64,000 nt of DNA from Microcoleus vaginatus PCC 9802. GTDB lineage: Bacteria > Cyanobacteriota > Cyanobacteriia > Cyanobacteriales > Microcoleaceae. This document shows, piece by piece, positions 27,024 through 35,628 of the stretch; the first letter of the stretch is position 1, and each line of letters opens with the position of its first letter. The stretch spans positions 3,793,001 to 3,857,000 of the forward strand of contig CP031740.1 in NCBI GenBank assembly GCA_022701275.1, in the 5' to 3' direction. Position numbers and translations under genes: made by a program. The notes under the pieces are model-generated. The model was not told where the DNA came from and made no database searches. It worked only from the letters and a program-made list of their open reading frames with translations.

Positions 27024-27914
27024 CTAAGCAAACCTGCGTCTCAGCAGCGGTTGAATGCTCAGCAGCGCCACCAAATCAAACGCCAGCAGCACTAATAGCG
27101 CTCCTCCAAAGGTAACATTACCCCAAGGAGCGTGCATCACGACACTGGCTAGGGACCAATCGCTGTGCAGGTACAAATAGCGGATGGGTTCGATCGCGTA
27201 ACTCAGAGGATTGAGAGTCACCACAACTTGCAGCCACTCTGGCATAAATGACAGCGGCGCGAGGGCTGTGCTGGCAAATAACAGCGGCAAGTTAGTAACA
27301 AAAATTACCGCAATTAATTCTACGTGACCGGGGAGAGCGAAGGCTAAACCCAGACTCAAGCCGGTGACGCCCAAAACTAATAGTAGGACAATTAGGGCGA
27401 TCGCCCCCAGTCCGGCAATACCGGGGAATCCCGCGCCCAAAAACGCCCCCGCTGTAACGATTGTGCCGGTTTGGATAAAGCTGAGGGTGACGATAAAAAT
27501 AGCCGAAGCTAGGACGATCGAAAATCTGGAAGCCAGCGGCGCGACTAACAAGCGGTTGAGAAATCCGAACTCGCGATCGAACATAATCGGCAAACCGGCA
27601 TTCAGCGCCCCGGCAAATGCAGTAAAAACGATCACGCCAGCGCCGAGAAATTGTCCGTAATTCTGGCTTTCGCCGAACAAGCCGGCGGGTGCATTTTCAA
27701 ACAGAGCTCCGAACAAAACCAACCACATCAGCGGCTGAATAATGCCTGCAACTAGCGTCGAGGGGCGGCGCTGCAATTGAATAAACAGGCGCTTGGTTAA
27801 GGCGAGTGTTTCTTGAATGAAGTCGCCCAGCAGGGAACTGGAAGTGTCAGCGGATCCCGTGGAGAGTGGCCGCTGCTGGTTGAGGTTGTTGGGGGATGTA
27901 ACAGTACCGCTCAT
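27024..27914 (-). CDS. ABC-2 type exporter permease (DrrB-like)
   Basis: 296 residues. A cytoplasmic N-terminus (about 1-35) leads to six hydrophobic segments (around 55-75, 88-108, 130-155, 165-190, 196-220 and 265-285). IMFDREFGFLNRLLVAPLAS is the ABC-2 motif between helices 2 and 3, as in DrrB-type permeases. Its natural ATPase is very likely the DrrA-like gene at 32269-33291 on the same strand, now about 4.4 kb upstream. The substrate (lipid, drug or glycan) cannot be told. Confidence 0.85.
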   Translation of the reverse strand: MSGTVTSPNNLNQQRPLSTGSADTSSSLLGDFIQETLALTKRLFIQLQRRPSTLVAGIIQPLMWLVLFGALFENAPAGLFGESQNYGQFLGAGVIVFTAFAGALNAGLPIMFDREFGFLNRLLVAPLASRFSIVLASAIFIVTLSFIQTGTIVTAGAFLGAGFPGIAGLGAIALIVLLLVLGVTGLSLGLAFALPGHVELIAVIFVTNLPLLFASTALAPLSFMPEWLQVVVTLNPLSYAIEPIRYLYLHSDWSLASVVMHAPWGNVTFGGALLVLLAFDLVALLSIQPLLRRRFA

Positions 27915-28001
27915 AATTGCTTGCGCTGATTTTAATTAAATCTAACTCTCTTTACAGTAGCAAGTCTGGAGGTATTGGTGGTGTTGGGCGGGCGATCAAG
28001 C

Positions 28002-28748
28002 TTACAACTGTTGGGGGTCAATCCCTTTTTCTCGCAGCAATTCTATTAAAGCTTGATAGCGCTGCTGTTCCTGTTGTCGCAGAGTGCGTTCTTCTTCTAG
28101 CTGTTGCTGAGCGAGTTGTTTTTCTTGCTGTTGGCGATCGGCACGTTGGCTTTCCTGTTCTCGAAGTTGATCTAATTCTACGGAAGTGAGGAATCTGCGA
28201 TCGTCTGGGCGATAAATTTCGAGGGTTTCTGGTGTCATTTGAAACCGTATCCCCAAGCGGGGGCTAACCCAACCGTTGATTTCTTGGATTTCTTCTAGGC
28301 GATCGCCCACTCGCTGAGATCCTGTAAATTCTAAGGTATCTGGGTCATAGATATAATATTCTTCTACTCCGTAGTTTTGATAGAAGAATAGTTTTCTGAG
28401 CATTTCGGTGTTGGTATTTCCTGGGGATAATATTTCAAATACTACTTGAGGCGGAATATTATCTTCTTCCCATTGTTTGTAACAACCCCTGTCTCCTTTT
28501 GGTCTGCCAAAGACTGCGAGTATATCTGGTGCTTTGCGAATTTTGTTATTGCCTTCGACGGGATACCAGAGTAAGTCGCCGGCAATAAATACGTCAGGGG
28601 AAGTAGCGAATAATATTTCTAGGTTTTCTTTGATTGTAACAATCCAGCGGAATTGTTTGGTGTTGTCTGCCATTGGTTGACCGTCGCTGTCGGGATAGAT
28701 GACTTGTGGTGTTGTTTGTGGGGCGAGTTGTTGTACCATGCCGTTCAC
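28002..28748 (-). CDS. Uma2 family (PD-(D/E)xK) protein with coiled-coil tail
   Basis: Up to 248 residues (GTG 28748; ATG at 28739 is an equally good start). The Uma2/DUF820 fold is shown by AGDLLWYPVEG, KAPDILAVFGRPKGDR (catalytic Asp), PPQVVFEILSPGN (Glu), and YYIYDPDTLEFTG. After about residue 190 comes a Gln/Glu/Arg coiled coil ending LREKGIDPQQL, the usual tail of cyanobacterial Uma2 proteins. This family is hugely amplified in cyanobacteria and its role is unproven, though a nuclease activity is assumed. Confidence 0.85.
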   Translation of the reverse strand: MNGMVQQLAPQTTPQVIYPDSDGQPMADNTKQFRWIVTIKENLEILFATSPDVFIAGDLLWYPVEGNNKIRKAPDILAVFGRPKGDRGCYKQWEEDNIPPQVVFEILSPGNTNTEMLRKLFFYQNYGVEEYYIYDPDTLEFTGSQRVGDRLEEIQEINGWVSPRLGIRFQMTPETLEIYRPDDRRFLTSVELDQLREQESQRADRQQQEKQLAQQQLEEERTLRQQEQQRYQALIELLREKGIDPQQL

Positions 28749-28861
28749 CTTTTGGCTGCAATAGTTTTAATTATATCATGTAAAAGATATCGTGTTAAAT
28801 TTGTAACAAGCTATCATTAACTCTGCTAGCTAAAAACTTGATTTACTAGGAGGATAAAGCT

Positions 28862-29131
28862 ATGTCATCAAGGGCGATCGCCACTTTGGTCGAGATTATG
28901 GAATCTTTGCCAGAAACTCTTCAAGACAAAGTGGTTGAACATTTGCGAGAATATCTTGAAGACTTAAGGGATGAAGAGCAGTGGAATTTATCTTTTCAGA
29001 ACACACAACAATCGCTGATTATGGCTGCACAGCGCGCCAAACAGGAAATTTCCGAAGGAAAAGCACAGCCATTAGATATTGATATAGCTTTAGAAATACC
29101 AACACTAGCCGACTATCCCAGTCGCCGATAA
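28862..29131 (+). CDS. Small antitoxin-like hypothetical protein
   Basis: 89 residues from ATG 28862, preceded by AGGAGG. The N-terminal half is an amphipathic helix (ATLVEIMESLPETLQDKVVE) and the middle has WNLSFQNTQQSLI and AAQRAKQEISEGKAQP, which resembles small acidic cyanobacterial antitoxins that precede a RelE- or PIN-like toxin. No toxin follows; only a short remnant frame is found downstream. Orphan antitoxin is inference. Confidence 0.55.
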   Translation: MSSRAIATLVEIMESLPETLQDKVVEHLREYLEDLRDEEQWNLSFQNTQQSLIMAAQRAKQEISEGKAQPLDIDIALEIPTLADYPSRR

Positions 29132-29460
29132 TTTATGCAATTGCCGCTAGAATAGAGGCGAAAAATTATAGCAAAACAAGCTGAGGCAATGTTGCAACAT
29201 TCCCAGGAAGATAGAGAATGGCAAGAATTAGAAGCAGGAGATTTAAGTGACTACTAAAGTAGATTATCAGTAGTCACTTATCAAGAGCGATCGCTCTTAC
29301 TCAATGAAGGGCGATCACTTTTCACTGCGGTAGAGTGATAGAAGGGGCGCTCCCTAACTAAAAATTGGATTAAAGGAAGGCGAAGCTGCTTTGCAAAATC
29401 GCCTTTTTCTCCTAATGTTTGTCCGAACCTTTTAGGTAACGCAGATTGTGGATATTGAGT
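29132..29460. other. Intergenic region with antitoxin-like fragment
   Basis: A 22-codon frame (29189-29257) reads MLQHSQEDREWQELEAGDLS, which looks like the C-terminal end of a type II antitoxin but has no N-terminal domain. The rest of this gap shows only HIP1-like motifs. I treat the fragment as a gene remnant, not a gene. Confidence 0.4.
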
Positions 29461-29925
29461 CTACCATGTCCGGTAGCTATCGTAACAAGAACGTCCTCCA
29501 TCGCCAACCCAAGTACCTTCCCTCGGATGCTTATAGTTACAAACCTCATTGAGATGATGGAACTCCTGTTTCCAATCAGGGTCATTGACCGTGACATTTC
29601 CTGTAACGCCTACATTCGGCACTGGTCCCTGCATTCCGCCTTGTACACCCATTTGAGTTTGTCTAGTAGATGCCCGTCTCGAACAGATAATACGGTCATT
29701 CTCAGGATCGAGGCGAGCAGATGTATTTTGACCGTAAGTATCCTTACAAAAGCGGTCTGCATCTGACTGGTTTATATCAGAAATTTTGTAGGTTACTCGT
29801 CTTTGTCCTGGTAGCAGTGGTACTTCAGCAAAAACAGCTTCACCAATTGTGCTAGTTGCTACTAACGCGCAGACTGCTGAAGACATTAGTGTACTTAGCC
29901 AAGATGTTCTGAACATATTTTTCAC
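29461..29925 (-). CDS. Secreted hypothetical protein
   Basis: 154 residues with a signal peptide (about 1-33, ending GEAVFA). The mature part has three to four Cys (FCKDTYG, IICSRRA, VCNYKHPR, SCYDSYR) that could form disulfides in the periplasm. I recognise no domain. It lies in the accessory block between the two ABC transporter genes. Confidence 0.6.
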   Translation of the reverse strand: MKNMFRTSWLSTLMSSAVCALVATSTIGEAVFAEVPLLPGQRRVTYKISDINQSDADRFCKDTYGQNTSARLDPENDRIICSRRASTRQTQMGVQGGMQGPVPNVGVTGNVTVNDPDWKQEFHHLNEVCNYKHPREGTWVGDGGRSCYDSYRTW

Positions 29926-30110
29926 GTTTGATTTGCTAATAATGGCATTTGGCGTTTTAAGCCTCTACCTAAAGTTAGGTATTTAGTTGAAAGGCTTTGA
30001 GAGGATTATATTAATATTTTTTATTATTGCCTACTATAAAAAGTATCTTTGGGTATTCATTTTAAAACCTTTTTTGTTAGGATAAAAATATTTTAAGTAG
30101 CGATCTGGTA

Positions 30111-30140
30111 GTAAAAAGTAGTAAAAAGTAGGAAAAAGTG
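30111..30140. repeat. Three 10-base direct repeats upstream of the NB-ARC gene
   Basis: GTAAAAAGTA, GTAAAAAGTA, GGAAAAAGTG lie head to tail 36 bases before the start of the NB-ARC gene. They may be an operator for its own HTH domain or a short tandem repeat of the kind frequent in cyanobacteria. Confidence 0.5.
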
Positions 30141-30175
30141 GGATAATGGCTACAAGATTAACATCTGCATGACCT

Positions 30176-31579
30176 ATGGACGTTCAGGAAGTATTGAAAT
30201 TAGCGGATGAACTAGCGGTGGACAAAACAGGAAAATATTTGGATGACATTCAAAAGGATACACTGCGAGGTATTTGGGAACGCAAGAAATACTTGGAGAT
30301 AGCAAAAGCTTCCAACTGTAGCGAGACTCACATTAAAAAAGTAGCCTCCAAGTTATTCAGGCTATTCAGAGACAGACTTACTGATAAAAAACTTAAAAAA
30401 ACTAACTTTAGAGCAACAATGGAAAGATATGAAATTTCTCAATGTTCTAATTTCGTAAACTTTAATATTGTACAAAAAAGTAACATCAATAACTTCTGCC
30501 CAGAAACATCCCACCCTCCCAAAACTCTACAATACTCACCCCCACCACAAACCTTAAATGAAAACAACACCCAACAAAAACTCGATTTAAGAGATGCACC
30601 AGAGCTCAAAACCTTCTACAACTACCCCAACTCACCCCTCACCGCCCTCGAAACCTGGATTCTAGAGCAAAACTGCCGCCTCCTCACCATCACAGGCATG
30701 GCAGGCACCGGCAAAAGTGCGATCGCCCGTCACCTCATCCCCCAAATTCAAACTCAATTCGATCGCATCATCTGGCGCAGTCTCCGCACCTCCCCACCCC
30801 TAGGAACAACCCTCAAAAATATTATTCAATTTATCTGCGATCGCACCGATATTAACTTTTCCACAAACACCGATGATCGGTTGTCAATCCTAATAGAACC
30901 ATTGCGCGAAAATCGCTGTCTCATCATCCTAGATGACGTGCAGCAAATTCTCAGCAGCGGGCAACTTGCAGGACATTATAAACCCGGATATGAAAATTAC
31001 GGAACCCTATTTAAACTTATAGGCGAAATACCCCACAATAGCTGCTTAATCCTCAATAGTTGGGAACCTCCCTCAGACATCATCACATTCACCGACGATA
31101 ATTCAGCAGTATGTTTATTGCAGCTAACTGGTTTAGGTGAAACAGCCACAGAAATTCTTAGAGAGAAAGGTTTATTGGATGAAGAATACTGGCCAGAATT
31201 GATTGAGCTTTATCAAGGCAATCCCCTCTGGTTAAAATTAGTTGCTCAAACTCTTAATAACTTATTTAACGGTAGAGTCTCTCAATATTTAAGTTATCAA
31301 CCAGTATTTTTAGGTGACGAATTGACACCGATATTGCAGCAGCACTATCAGCGGTTGTCGGAAATAGAAAAACAGGCGATTTCGCAACTTAGTAATGAAA
31401 TGGAGCCTGTTTCATTTACCCAATGGATGGCAAAATGTCAAGGATCACAAAGCGAATTATGTAAAGCAATTTAATCTTTAGCCAGACGGGGAATGATCGA
31501 AAAAGTGAGCTGTGAATCTGAAATAGTTTTCAGGATTCCACCTGTGTTAAAACAGTATGTTAAAATGGTTGCAGAATAG
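30176..31579 (+). pseudogene. HTH (vMAP-type)-NB-ARC protein with one nonsense codon
   Basis: The frame from ATG 30176 runs 432 codons to a TAA at 31472-31474. The same frame then continues open with SLARRGMIEKVSCESEIVFR up to TAG at 31577-31579, giving 467 codons in all. Residues 1-85 match the N-terminal HTH domain of vWA-MoxR-associated (vMAP) proteins (DELAVDKTGKYLDDIQKDTL). A P-loop ATPase of the NB-ARC/STAND class follows (TITGMAGTGKSAIARHLIP, LIILDDVQQIL). A start of LCKAIQSLARR is usual at the broken place, so the TAA replaces a Gln-like codon. Signal-transducing STAND ATPases of this kind are linked to conflict systems. A truncated 432-residue form would lack the winged-helix end. 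Codon use and AT content are higher than in the neighbours. Confidence 0.75.
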
Positions 31580-31593
31580 TCTTAAATATCTAG

Positions 31594-31740
31594 CTAATTG
31601 TTACAAAAGCAGATACAACACAACTCCTTTTCTCGCAAACCAACATCCTGAACGCGAAGCAAGTCAAGGTCTGGCTGACGCAGGAAAAGCCCTCGAACAA
31701 TATCGCCATTAAAATTTTCATCGCTCAACAGCCGCAGCAT
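31594..31740 (-). pseudogene. DUF5615 PIN-like toxin fragment
   Basis: From ATG 31740, three bases after the DUF433 stop, the minus strand encodes MLRLLSDENFNGDIVRGLFL then RQPDLDLLRVQDVGL. This is the N-terminus of DUF5615 PIN-like toxins with the first acidic metal ligands (DEN). After about residue 40 the match ends and the frame closes at 31594, so about 70 residues of the normal 110-115 are missing. The break falls next to the end of the converging NB-ARC gene. Confidence 0.8.
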
Positions 31741-31742
31741 AG

Positions 31743-32078
31743 TTAACCCTCAAGATTTTTTTGGGCTAACAAACGCGATCGAATAACGCTGAGATCTGGT
31801 TGAATGCCTAACAAACGCTGACGGACGGAATCTGCTAATTGCTCGCGATAATAGAGATAAGTTTCCACTGCTTCTTGGTGTCGGAGATAATAGCCGATCG
31901 CACTATAGACATCAGACAATGACACAGTTGAATAACGCTGCACAATTGATTCCGGCGACGCCCCATCCTGAAAAGCTCTAATCACCACTTCCAGCAAAAC
32001 TCTTGAGTTTCCCACCCGAATAGCACCTGTTGCATCTTCTCGAAAAGGAGGCGCTTCAACTTCTAAAACAAGATTCAT
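31743..32078 (-). CDS. DUF433 antitoxin-like protein
   Basis: 111 residues. VGNSRVLLEVVIRAFQDGAS, then ESIVQRYSTVSLSDVYSAIG and YYLRHQEAVETYL are the DUF433 HTH motif. DUF433 proteins usually precede DUF5615 toxins and are thought to act as antitoxins. The gene is intact while its partner is truncated. Confidence 0.85.
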   Translation of the reverse strand: MNLVLEVEAPPFREDATGAIRVGNSRVLLEVVIRAFQDGASPESIVQRYSTVSLSDVYSAIGYYLRHQEAVETYLYYREQLADSVRQRLLGIQPDLSVIRSRLLAQKNLEG

Positions 32079-32229
32079 TTATTAATATCTCCCAAAATCA
32101 CTATAGTATTTTTCGATTCACTCTTAAGATTATAGCTAACTTATCTCGCTTGTCTGCGAAGGCAGACTTCGTTTGTGTAGACGCGGTTTCCAACCGCCGA
32201 ACTATCTAAAAAAGAGAAGAAGGCTTTCT

Positions 32230-32266
32230 CTTCCTTCTTCCTTCTTCCTTCTTCCTTCTTCCTTCA
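32230..32266. repeat. CTTCCTT short tandem repeat
   Basis: CCTTCTTCCTTCTTCCTTCT-type heptamer repeats directly after the ABC ATPase stop (which lies on the minus strand). This is a typical cyanobacterial short tandemly repeated sequence. Confidence 0.6.
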
Positions 32267-32268
32267 AA

Positions 32269-33291
32269 CTACGATCGCATCGCCTGTTTTTGTTCCGCCT
32301 TCAAATCGCGCTTGCTAGCAGCAGCCAACTCCGCATCCAACAGCGTCTTACCAGTCGCAGCCAAATACACATCATCCAAACTCGGCCGAGATTGAGCAAT
32401 CCCAAAAGTAGGCAATCCCGCATTTTTTAAAGCTTGCTGAATAGTCACTAGCGCATCGCTTTGCGGTGTTACTACTAAATTGAGAGAATTTCCTTGAGCC
32501 GCGTTGACAATTACTTCCTGCACAAAAGGCAGCGATTGCATCAGAGTTTTAGCTTTTTCGGCTTCTTCCATCGGCGAAAACTCCCGAATCCGCAGAGTCA
32601 CCCGATCGCCGCCAACCCGATTTTTCAACTCCTCCGGCGTACCCTCAGCAATCACCGTACCCTTGTCAATAATCGCCACGCGATCGGCCAAAGCGTCAAC
32701 TTCTTCGAGATAGTGACTGGTAATCAAAACCGTCGTACCTTCTTCCCGCAAGCGCCGCAGGAAATCCCACACTACCACCCGGCTTTCAATATCGAGCCCG
32801 ACAGTCGGTTCGTCTAACACCAAAACATCCGGCTGGTGAAGCAACCCAGCAGCTAAGTCCAGGCGTTTGCGGATACCGCCGGAATAAGTGCCCGTCTTTT
32901 TATTTTCCCACTCTTCCAAACCGAGGAGTTTCACCATTTCGTCAATCCGCCCTTTAATCGTATTGCGCGGCAAATGGTAAAGCGCTGCTTGCAGTTGCAG
33001 GAGTTCCCGCCCCGTCAGCACCTTATCGAGAGCAACTTCTTGGGCGACGTAGCCGAGTTTTTGTCTGGCCATTCTCGGCTGGCTGACAGCAGAAATGCCA
33101 GACACTTCAATGCGTCCGCTATCGGGCGCACTCAAAGTACAAAGTACCCGCAGGGTTGTGGTTTTGCCTGCACCGTTGGGGCCTAGCAAACCAAATATTT
33201 CCCCCGGTTCTACCTTGAAGGAAACATCTTTAACGGCTTCTACAGTGCCGTAGCGTTTCTGAAGATTTTCAATTAAAACGGCGGGAGCCAT
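32269..33291 (-). CDS. ABC transporter ATP-binding protein (DrrA-like)
   Basis: 340 residues from ATG 33291; the longer frame from 33366 adds residues that do not resemble the family. Walker A GPNGAGKTT (37-45), signature YSGGIRKRLDLAAG, Walker B VLVLDEPTVGLD and the switch His (TSHYLEE) are intact. The C-terminal extension with IREFSPMEE and a final LDDVYLAATGK matches daunorubicin-resistance DrrA-type ATPases. It should power the ABC-2 permease at 27024-27914, from which it is separated by an accessory block. Confidence 0.88.
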   Translation of the reverse strand: MAPAVLIENLQKRYGTVEAVKDVSFKVEPGEIFGLLGPNGAGKTTTLRVLCTLSAPDSGRIEVSGISAVSQPRMARQKLGYVAQEVALDKVLTGRELLQLQAALYHLPRNTIKGRIDEMVKLLGLEEWENKKTGTYSGGIRKRLDLAAGLLHQPDVLVLDEPTVGLDIESRVVVWDFLRRLREEGTTVLITSHYLEEVDALADRVAIIDKGTVIAEGTPEELKNRVGGDRVTLRIREFSPMEEAEKAKTLMQSLPFVQEVIVNAAQGNSLNLVVTPQSDALVTIQQALKNAGLPTFGIAQSRPSLDDVYLAATGKTLLDAELAAASKRDLKAEQKQAMRS

Positions 33292-33366
33292 ATATTTTGG
33301 GGATGAACTGGTTGTTAATATTTTGACACTTCCGGGCTCAAATTGCCGGAATGGTCGATCGACCAA

Positions 33367-33786
33367 TGCGACTCGCTATCCTTGTAACGATCGCACAATC
33401 CTCCTCAACGGGAAACTGCTTATAGTTGTGATTTTTAATCCCAGTTTAAAAAATATTAACTTTATAGCGGTTCTCCGCCCCGCTCCCCATCAGTCTTTTC
33501 GCCTCTCAACTCTCAAATCTCATCTCCCAAAAATTATGAGTTTTGAGTTAATTATAACTTCTCAGTTACTAACTCAAAACTCACAATGTTTCAACAAGTA
33601 GAGATGCACCCACAACCTGTTATTTTATAATTATCTCTACCTATAGGCTGATGTGTAGCGCGATTGTCATAATTAACACCCTAGTCAAACACATCAAACT
33701 TTCGAGCTCAATATTAAACACCGAAAACTTCCCGAGGTGGCAAGTTCTACTTTTAACTCCCCTCAAGAAAGTTGAGTGTGGCGTCT
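33367..33786. other. Intergenic region with imperfect inverted repeats
   Basis: 420 bases without a supported gene. GAGTTTTGAGTTA and TAACTCAAAACTC at about 33537-33584 form an inverted repeat. Related ATGAGTT-type repeats occur at 53883-53930. The frame from 33323 to 33601 on the plus strand has no recognisable content. Confidence 0.45.
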
Positions 33787-33975
33787 TTAATCGATAATTT
33801 TTACCCAACCGCGGCGCACGTTGTACAGCAGTCGGTTGATGATGGCATACTCATCATCATTCAGTGTTCTTTCTAAGAGTGCAGATCTGAGCTGTCTCCG
33901 GTCGTGGCGAGTCACGACGCTGGAGAACATGACCTGACCAAATAACTCTTCGAGTGTCATTTGGGATACTGACAT
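33787..33975 (-). CDS. Small conserved cyanobacterial protein
   Basis: 62 residues, with a strong AGGAGG site 6 bases before the ATG at 33975. The sequence (MTLEELFGQVMFSSVVTRHD, RRQLRSALLERTLNDDEYAI, NRLLYNVRRGWVKIID) is familiar from many cyanobacterial genomes as a short protein of unknown function. It has a mixed charged helical character and no membrane segment. Confidence 0.8.
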   Translation of the reverse strand: MSVSQMTLEELFGQVMFSSVVTRHDRRQLRSALLERTLNDDEYAIINRLLYNVRRGWVKIID

Positions 33976-34308
33976 GATAAACCTCCTAGTTGATTGAGAC
34001 AGATAAAATTTTCACAGGTTGACTGTAATCCTATTATGCTCTCTGCGAGCGACTTCAAAGGCGATCGAAAACATTGACACAGTGTGATTTTTTGGTTAAA
34101 AATCTGTGACCAAGACTTCGATGCCAAGTGACTTGGATCTCTTAAATTTGTGATGCTGGTCACGGAAGTCAGGAAGAACTCAGAAGGAAGAGGGAAAAAG
34201 ACCATCAAGCACGATCGCCAAATAATCGCTTCGCTTCTCGCCCTCAAAAGATCTCCACCCCCTCCTCATGGCTTCTCAACCTCATTTTCCCCTATGCCAA
34301 TTTTCCAG
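33976..34308. other. Intergenic region, nothing recognised
   Basis: Overlapping frames at 33957-34247 (minus) and 34150-34440 (plus) are antisense to each other and partly to the deacetylase gene, with no domain. No RNA gene was seen. Confidence 0.4.
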
Positions 34309-35232
34309 CTAATTGAGGCATCGGTCAATAGTCGCGACAACCGACTCGGCCAACTCTTTCAGCGCGTAACCCCCCTCCAAACCAAAGGCGATGCGGCGGG
34401 TGATTTGCAGGCAGTATCCGGTGAAAGTACCGTAATCTGACGGAGCCAGAGTCATGCTAGCCAGCGGATCGGACGCAGTAGCGTCATAACCGGCGCTGAC
34501 AATCAACAAATCCGGTTCAAAGTTTGACAAAAACGGCACGACAAGAGATTCAAAGGCGCTCAGGTATTCAGCTATGCCGCCGCCCGGATACAGGGGAATG
34601 TTCAGCACGTTGTCGTAGGCCCCGCGCTCCTCGGCATCTCCCGTTCCCGGATAGCAGGGAGATTGGTGCAGGGAACAGTAAGCAATTTGCCGGCAGTTTT
34701 CCACCAAAGATTGAGTGCCGTTACCGTGGTGTACGTCCCAGTCGAGGACGGCGACGCGGTTGATTCCCGGCTGTTCTAGGGCGTAGTGAGCAGCGATCGC
34801 AGCATTGGAAAACAAGCAAAAACCCATCGCGCGGGCGTTTTCGGCGTGGTGTCCCGGCGGCCTGGCCAGCACAAAAGCCGGTTCCCCCGCAGCCACCACT
34901 CGATCGACCCCATCGAGCCAAGCACTCGCCGCTAGCAACGCTACGTCGTAACTTTCAGCAGAAATCGGCGTATCGCCGTCGAGGTAGCCGCCTCCCCGAT
35001 GAGCCAAATGTTCGACTTCTTTGATGTATCTTTGCGAGTGAACTTTTTTGATCGCCGAGAACAGTGCTTTTTCGCGGTGCGCCACTGGGGTGGGCAGTTG
35101 CCACTCAATTTGAGCCGCCCAAGGAGCAGCTTTCAGAGCGTTGGCGATCGCCGTTAAACGTTCTGGTCGCTCTGGGTGAAGCATTCCAGTCTTGTGCAGC
35201 AAGAAATCTTCGGAGTAGATGACGGGTAGCAT
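34309..35232 (-). CDS. Histone deacetylase family hydrolase
   Basis: 307 residues, typical of bacterial class II-like deacetylases. H128-H129 (RPPGHHA) are the catalytic His pair, and D164-x-D166-x-H168-H169 (LDWDVHHGNGT) supplies zinc ligands; the last ligand is in the SAGYDA segment (about 240). ILL starts with YSEDFLLHKTGMLHPERPER, also conserved. The substrate in cyanobacteria is not settled: acetylpolyamine or acetyl-lysine are both possible. Single gene divergent from gyrA. Confidence 0.9.
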   Translation of the reverse strand: MLPVIYSEDFLLHKTGMLHPERPERLTAIANALKAAPWAAQIEWQLPTPVAHREKALFSAIKKVHSQRYIKEVEHLAHRGGGYLDGDTPISAESYDVALLAASAWLDGVDRVVAAGEPAFVLARPPGHHAENARAMGFCLFSNAAIAAHYALEQPGINRVAVLDWDVHHGNGTQSLVENCRQIAYCSLHQSPCYPGTGDAEERGAYDNVLNIPLYPGGGIAEYLSAFESLVVPFLSNFEPDLLIVSAGYDATASDPLASMTLAPSDYGTFTGYCLQITRRIAFGLEGGYALKELAESVVATIDRCLN

Positions 35233-35628
35233 CGGCTGATTTTAGATTTTAGATTTTAGATTTTAGATTTTTAGTTGGCTTTAAGAAGGCCTTCGGTTTT
35301 GTGAAATTAAAATTGCGATCGGGCCACCATTTTAAATTTTTATATAGCCCTCAAAAAAACTCACCAAAGCATGAAACCCGGTCGCCTAAAAAAACCTTTC
35401 TAGCTTTTGCCAACGGCTGACAAAATCACCAACTGACAAATTATCAATTGTCCTTGTTTCGTCCCTTAATTTTTCTGACAACTTTTCCATAAAGTCAAAG
35501 GCAAATTGTGATATAATTTCAGGAGTAATTTGCAATATTTGGCAGCTCTACTGAATCCAAACCGATTTTATCGCATTTTTGAGATTTATAGCGGTCAAAT
35601 TTAAATTTTTAACGGAGTTTTTCAACCT
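35233..35628. other. Intergenic region upstream of gyrA
   Basis: Starts with a short tandem repeat of GATTTTA units (35238-35272). The rest is AT-rich and should hold the gyrA promoter and, on the other strand, the deacetylase promoter. CGGAGTTTTT lies just before the gyrA start. No RNA gene was recognised. Confidence 0.45.

Noticed and set aside
690..31579. Recurrent in-frame TAA codons as evidence of stop-codon reassignment
   Set aside because: Intact genes in the window end with TAA normally (for example gyrA neighbours and the exonuclease), and the other dead genes show frameshifts, so ordinary gene decay explains them.
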